A DNA stretch of 35,629 nucleotides from Mesotaenium endlicherianum. Its lineage: Eukaryota > Streptophyta > Zygnematophyceae > Zygnematales > Mesotaeniaceae. The position numbers and the translations under genes were made by a program. A model generated the notes under the pieces. It saw nothing but the letters and a program-made list of their open reading frames with translations. It ran no database searches and was not told the DNA's origin. The stretch spans positions 535,567 through 571,195 of the forward strand of contig WELA01008529.1 of assembly GCA_009602735.1 (NCBI GenBank), in the 5' to 3' direction. Below, piece by piece: positions 31,467 to 35,629 of the stretch. Numbering within the stretch: the first letter of the stretch is position 1; each line of letters starts with the position of its first letter.

Positions 31467-34400
31467 CTGCCGCCCAGCAGCAGCACCAGCAGCACAGCAC
31501 AGCCGCGCAGGTGCCCGGGACACGGGGAACGCAGCAGCGATAAGGAAAGAGATCAGGATGATACGAGATAAATTGCCAAATAAAAAACTAATTGGTCAAT
31601 GCGTGCAAGTTGAGCGTTGCCCGTGCCCAGGCATACCTCAGAGGTGCGGAAATTGCTAGCCAAATTGCAGCTTTCTCAGACACCACTAAGGAGCAGCAGC
31701 CAGTCTCACAAGGAACTCGAGGCGCCCATGGCAGCCACCTGGCTGCTGGCATGAAGGGAGGTAAAGGGTGAAGAAAAGAAAAAATACTCTGAGTGTGACC
31801 TCTCCCCCTTCCACTCTTGCTGCCGCTCTCCTCCTCCCTTGCACTACTACTCCGCTCCTTCTCACCTCTCCTCTCCCCCGTGCCCTCCATTGCCCCCCCT
31901 TTCTCCCCTGCCACTCTCTCTTCCTCTTGATATCCCTCACCCCCATCCTCATCCCCCTCCTTCTCTCCCCTTCTCAACCCAAATAGGCGCACATGACCTC
32001 ATTGCTAAACAGTAAGGTCTTTCTCCCAAACGCGGAGCTTCAAAACCCAGAAATTGCCAACTGCAAACCAAAAGCCTCACACCGCGAACCCTGGAGAGGG
32101 ACAAACAGTTGCACTCCAGTGACAGCCCACATGCATTTCAGCCTCAACACTGCCTTCCAGATTGAGAGCTTAGGTGCAGGTGTACAGCAGGCGGGCGGCG
32201 AGTGAGTGCCGACAACCACCCAAACCCCCCAAGACCATAACTCTTTAGAGCACACAGAGGTTCCCAAGAGGAAGCACGAGCCTAGCGGTTGCTGCCCCCC
32301 CCCCCCCCTGCCTCCCTGCGCTTCCGCCCCCGCACGCCACCCCCTACTTGAAGCATGCAAAGGGGTCACAAGGGGGAGGATGGAAGACAAATGTGTATCA
32401 TGCGTCGGCCCACGCTCACCGGCAATATCGCGGTCGGGGTGCTGACAGGTGTCCACCACCCAGAGGCGCGAGCCCGGCAGCACGCCCAGGTCCGCCAGGC
32501 GCGCGCCGTCGTCCAGCAGCTCCTGCTGCCCCAGGCCCACGCGCTGGTTCTCTCGCACCACCTGCCAGCGAACAGCTGGGAGGGAGGGTCAGTGGGTGCC
32601 TCTTTGAACCCTTTCGGTTATTCCCGTTGTTTTGGTTAAAAAAAGAAGATTTTCAAAGGGGATTTTATATGTTTTGGAATTTTTGGCATCTTTCATATTC
32701 TGGACTATTACAGGGCAGCGGAGCCAACACAATACACAAGTAGGTGGTGGATTGTGTCATTGCCATTTGAATAACCTGCGTTACCACCATCATGAAGTGC
32801 ACATTGCGTGTACGTAAGCAAAGAAACCCATCGCTTCGCGTGCACATACGTGTCTCACAATCCCCCAACTAACAATGCACACACGACACAGGCACAAGAG
32901 CTACGAGCACATCAGCAGCAGAACGTGCCACAAGCGGCAAGCTGCAAGGGACTCGAAACGAGCAAGTCTTTATTGCACGCAAGCAAAGCAGGCAGGTGAG
33001 CACGAAGTCAGGGGCCATCGTCCCCTCTGCTTTTTTGCCATTACTGCTCGTGTCCAACTGACATGCCCCCCAAGGCGCCCAAGGGCACAAAGGAGGGAGG
33101 ATAGGGAAGGAGGGAGGGTAGAAAAGGAGGGAGGAGGAAGGGGACAGGAAGAGCAGGAGGGCGACAGGGACAAAGGAAGAGAGAGAGAGAGGGAGAGAGA
33201 GAGAGGGAGAGAGAGAGAGGGAGGGAGCAAGCGCGCTGGCTGATTACATTGAGGGACTCCCAGATCTGCATGCGGAGGGCCTGCAGCGTGGTCGCGCTGG
33301 ACACTGTGAGGCGGCACTTTGCTCGGCCGCCAGCTGTCATCGTTGCCTNGGAAGACAAATGTGTATCATGCGTCGGCCCACGCTCACCGGCAATATCGCG
33401 GTCGGGGTGCTGACAGGTGTCCACCACCCAGAGGCGCGAGCCCGGCAGCACGCCCAGGTCCGCCAGGCGCGCGCCGTCGTCCAGCAGCTCCTGCTGCCCC
33501 AGGCCCACGCGCTGGTTCTCTCGCACCACCTGCCAGCGAACAGCTGGGAGGGAGGGTCAGTGGGTGCCTCTTTGAACCCTTTCGGTTATTCCCGTTGTTT
33601 TGGTTAAAAAAAGAAGATTTTCAAAGGGGATTTTATATGTTTTGGAATTTTTGGCATCTTTCATATTCTGGACTATTACAGGGCAGCGGAGCCAACACAA
33701 TACACAAGTAGGTGGTGGATTGTGTCATTGCCATTTGAATAACCTGCGTTACCACCATCATGAAGTGCACATTGCGTGTACGTAAGCAAAGAAACCCATC
33801 GCTTCGCGTGCACATACGTGTCTCACAATCCCCCAACTAACAATGCACACACGACACAGGCACAAGAGCTACGAGCACATCAGCAGCAGAACGTGCCACA
33901 AGCGGCAAGCTGCAAGGGACTCGAAACGAGCAAGTCTTTATTGCACGCAAGCAAAGCAGGCAGGTGAGCACGAAGTCAGGGGCCATCGTCCCCTCTGCTT
34001 TTTTGCCATTACTGCTCGTGTCCAACTGACATGCCCCCCAAGGCGCCCAAGGGCACAAAGGAGGGAGGATAGGGAAGGAGGGAGGGTAGAAAAGGAGGGA
34101 GGAGGAAGGGGACAGGAAGAGCAGGAGGGCGACAGGGACAAAGGAAGAGAGAGAGAGAGGGAGAGAGAGAGAGGGAGAGAGAGAGAGGGAGGGAGCAAGC
34201 GCGCTGGCTGATTACATTGAGGGACTCCCAGATCTGCATGCGGAGGGCCTGCAGCGTGGTCGCGCTGGACACTGTGAGGCGGCACTTTGCTCGGCCGCCA
34301 GCTGTCATCGTTGCCTTCCTCGCCCGCACGGACCGCCTCTCGCCGTCGCCCCCGTGCACCCCGTGCACCCCTGCTGGTGCTGGCACTCATCAGACGCCCG

Positions 34401-35410
34401 CAGCATCGTACCAGCTCAGGCCATGGAAGGGTAAGGAATGAATCTCAGGAGAAGAAGAGTGTATGATTAACTCGCAAGCACAGGAGGCCGCGCACGTGTG
34501 TGCACATACGCATGCATGCGCACCTGTCCCTCTCTGTCTCTCTCTGTGTGTGTGTGTATGCCCGTGGGTGTGTGTGTGTGGTGTGTGTATGTGCGCGTAT
34601 GTGTGTGCGTGGGTATTGTGTGTATGTGTGAGTGCGTAAATATCTAGCTCTCAAAAATACACTTGCAAAGATATGAGGCAAATACAGAGGCCCTAGACCG
34701 GAGCAAGAACATTGTAGTCCAGGCCTCGACTAAAAATGTGCATTTGCGTGTGTACAAGTGTGTATGCACACGTGTGCGTCGTTGTGTTTGTGGCTCTATT
34801 GAAACATGTGCTTAAAACGATAGAACACCTGCAGAAACTTGCAGCAGTTGTGGAGCACCCCTCTGACCAGGTCAGCGATCTACAGGCAGCAAAGAAGAGC
34901 ACCAAAAAAAAAACTCATACTGCACAACAATTGCAACTCACACTGAAGCAGCATGATGTGTCGACTAAGGAAGCTCCCACAGCCACTTGGCTGCAACAAG
35001 AATGAAAACTGCGTCTAGATAAATTGCACGGAAGAGAAGTGGGCCCCCACCTGCAGTGATGAGAGAGTGTGGCGGTTCCAGGCCCTTTGCCAGCTCAACT
35101 GAAATTTCCGCCTTGTTGTAGTCCAGCCGCCTTGCCAGCTCAGCACTCTCCTTCTCCGCCACGCATGCCCTGCACACCTGTTGCCATCACCAGGCGCCCG
35201 AGGACCTTTGCACGTGAGATACCTCCAAACTTGCTAACTTGCCCAGCTGAGACCAAAAATATTGCCAAGAGAAAAATTTGAGGCGGCAACACAACGCCCG
35301 CACCTGCAGCACGAATCTGGTAGGGTGAAGACGAAAATCACGAATGTGTCTCAGTGCAGGTAGGAGAAGCCCCAATGCAAGGTCGTAAATAGCGGCCGTG
35401 TCTCGAGGGG
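30760..35410 (-). CDS. C-terminal part of a UBP26/USP48-type ubiquitin hydrolase, partial
   Basis: Five exons with matching phases can be traced on the minus strand: 35410-35304, 35177-35051, 34373-34216, 33529-33388 and 31466-30760. The 5' catalytic part lies beyond the window. The third and fourth exons make a ubiquitin-like domain (LTVSSATTLQALRMQIWESL, then VRENQRVGL, LADLGVLPGSRLWVVDT, DRDIA), and the last begins with EREEGFKGTGLL. This is how I remember plant UBP26 ending. In Arabidopsis UBP26 removes ubiquitin from histone H2B and supports heterochromatic silencing. Here the protein runs on for about 200 more low-complexity residues to a TAG at 30762-30760. The assembly copies one and a half exons twice (32561-32420 and 33348-33248 are extra). 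Assigning USP48 type rests on the C-terminus only. Confidence 0.75.
32295..32308 (+). repeat. C14 homopolymer
   Basis: Fourteen C residues in the intron before the last UBP26-like exon; a likely site of length errors. Confidence 0.95.
32382..33348. repeat. 967-bp perfect duplicate, copy 1 (left of the N)
   Basis: Identical as far as I can see to 33350-34316 (offset 968). Ends exactly at the single N. Probably the end of one contig. Confidence 0.95.
33177..33226 (+). repeat. (GA)n-rich purine tract, with identical copy at 34145-34194
   Basis: GAGAGAGG-type repeat in an intron of the UBP26-like gene, pyrimidine-rich on the coding strand. Confidence 0.9.
33349..33349. other. Ambiguous base N, probable contig joint
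   Basis: The only N in the window, exactly between the two 967-bp copies. Confidence 0.95.
33350..34316. repeat. 967-bp perfect duplicate, copy 2 (right of the N)
   Basis: Continues without a break into the upstream UBP26-like exon at 34216-34373, so this copy has the complete exon. Copy 1 cuts that exon at the N. Confidence 0.95.
33388..33529 (-). CDS. UBP26-like exon, second half of the ubiquitin-like domain
   Basis: 142 bp, acceptor CAG before 33529 and donor GTGAGC after 33388; phase 0 in, phase 1 out. Identical to 32561-32420, which lies in the suspected duplicated overlap. Confidence 0.8.
34216..34373 (-). CDS. UBP26-like exon, first half of the ubiquitin-like domain
   Basis: 158 bp, acceptor CCAG and donor GTAATC, phase 1 in and phase 0 out. 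The translation has a basic stretch (ERRSVRARKA) before the beta-grasp strand. A truncated duplicate is at 33248-33348. Confidence 0.75.
34544..34634 (+). repeat. (TG)n microsatellite, interrupted
   Basis: TG/TA-rich simple repeat in an intron of the minus-strand gene. No coding signal. Confidence 0.9.
35051..35177 (-). CDS. UBP26-like exon with CRAC motif
   Basis: 127 bp between acceptor CAG and donor GTGGGG. It encodes VCRACVAEKESAELARRLDY and AKGLEPPHSLITA. Phase 0 in, phase 1 out, fitting both neighbours. Confidence 0.65.
35304..35410 (-). CDS. UBP26-like exon, leftmost recognised coding part upstream
   Basis: 107 bp, acceptor TACAG and donor GTGCGG, phase 1 in and phase 0 out. It encodes DTAAIYDLALGLLLPALRHI. 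Similarity to the family is not evident; the call rests on phase and splice sites. The sequence right of it to 35629 looks like intron. Confidence 0.5.
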
Positions 35411-35629
35411 CTGTAACAGGTGTCTGCGGATCACGCCTGTACCCCTCCTGTCCCCTCTCACCTCTCACAGGCAACAGTGCAATTCCCCACCTACACCTCT
35501 GTGCTCTCGCCTGCAGCGTGCATGGGCTTGTGCATGCGTGTGTGTGGGTGCGTATGCGTGCATGTGTGCATGTCGACCCGGGCAGGCAAGAGGAGCTCAG
35601 GAACCCAGGGGAGGGGGGTTGAGAAAGGG

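Noticed and set aside
30045-31543. Long frames on the plus strand and other minus frames in the GC-rich region
   Set aside because: Low-complexity Ala/Pro/Arg/Ser translations in several frames at once, typical of GC-rich DNA; only the minus frame continuing from the UBP26-like splice site has support.
32040-32561. 173-codon minus-strand frame as a separate gene
   Set aside because: It is the duplicated ubiquitin-like exon read through its GTGAGC donor into intron.
32382-34316. True tandem duplication of UBP26-like exons
   Set aside because: Perfect identity and an N exactly at the joint point to an assembly overlap.
34544-34634. TG-rich tract as a regulatory element or CRISPR-like array
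   Set aside because: Simple microsatellite without spacers or regular units.
1-35629. tRNA, rRNA or prokaryotic operon features
   Set aside because: No cloverleaf or rRNA core seen; gene structure is eukaryotic with introns.

Overview
This is eukaryotic nuclear DNA, most probably from a green alga or another member of the green lineage. The evidence is GT-AG introns with matching phases, a plant-type initiator-tRNA-Met primer site in one LTR element, a C-terminal gene portion that resembles plant UBP26 (USP48 type), a gene resembling plant BTB-BACK proteins (POB1/LRB type), and CCCTAAA-type telomere-like DNA. I cannot name the species. The left 25.4 kb is retrotransposon DNA. The right 10.2 kb holds two host genes and one probable assembly artefact.

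Layout. (1) About 1-6248, plus strand: the 3' part of a Ty3/gypsy-like retrotransposon, 'element A', broken by several stops, one frameshift and an internal deletion. Its order is aspartic protease, cytosine-5 DNA methyltransferase (DNMT), reverse transcriptase fragment, integrase, PHD finger, G-tract, LTR-like repeat. (2) 6112-7386: two 136-bp direct repeats flanking about 1 kb of AT-rich DNA. (3) About 7392-25391, minus strand: an older relative, 'element B', with two 668-bp LTR-like copies about 95% identical by eye. It carries Gag with zinc knuckles, protease, DNMT, RT, RNase H, integrase and a decayed PHD finger. (4) 13393-20072, plus strand: an apparently intact chromovirus, 'element C', inserted into the DNMT-RT linker of element B. 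It has 503-bp LTRs about 99% identical, a 5-bp target duplication CAACA, a primer site, gag, a canonical -1 frameshift signal, pol and a chromodomain. (5) 25392-26612: AT-rich spacer with a four-tract G-quadruplex motif. (6) About 26613-28977, plus strand: a BTB-BACK gene. (7) 30760 to beyond 35410, minus strand: the last exons of a UBP26/USP48-type ubiquitin hydrolase. A perfect 967-bp duplication around a single N at 33349 duplicates part of this gene and is probably an unmerged contig overlap.

The main result is a retrotransposon lineage that carries two chromatin-related modules in its polyprotein: a DNMT3-like methyltransferase between protease and RT, and a PHD finger at the end of integrase. 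Both modules are seen in two independent copies with diverged sequence, so the arrangement is a family trait and not one chance fusion. Both copies here are defective. A chromodomain element has inserted inside one of them. Retrotransposon-borne cytosine methyltransferases have, to my knowledge, been reported in a few algae and dinoflagellates; I do not know of a description of the DNMT plus integrase-PHD combination.
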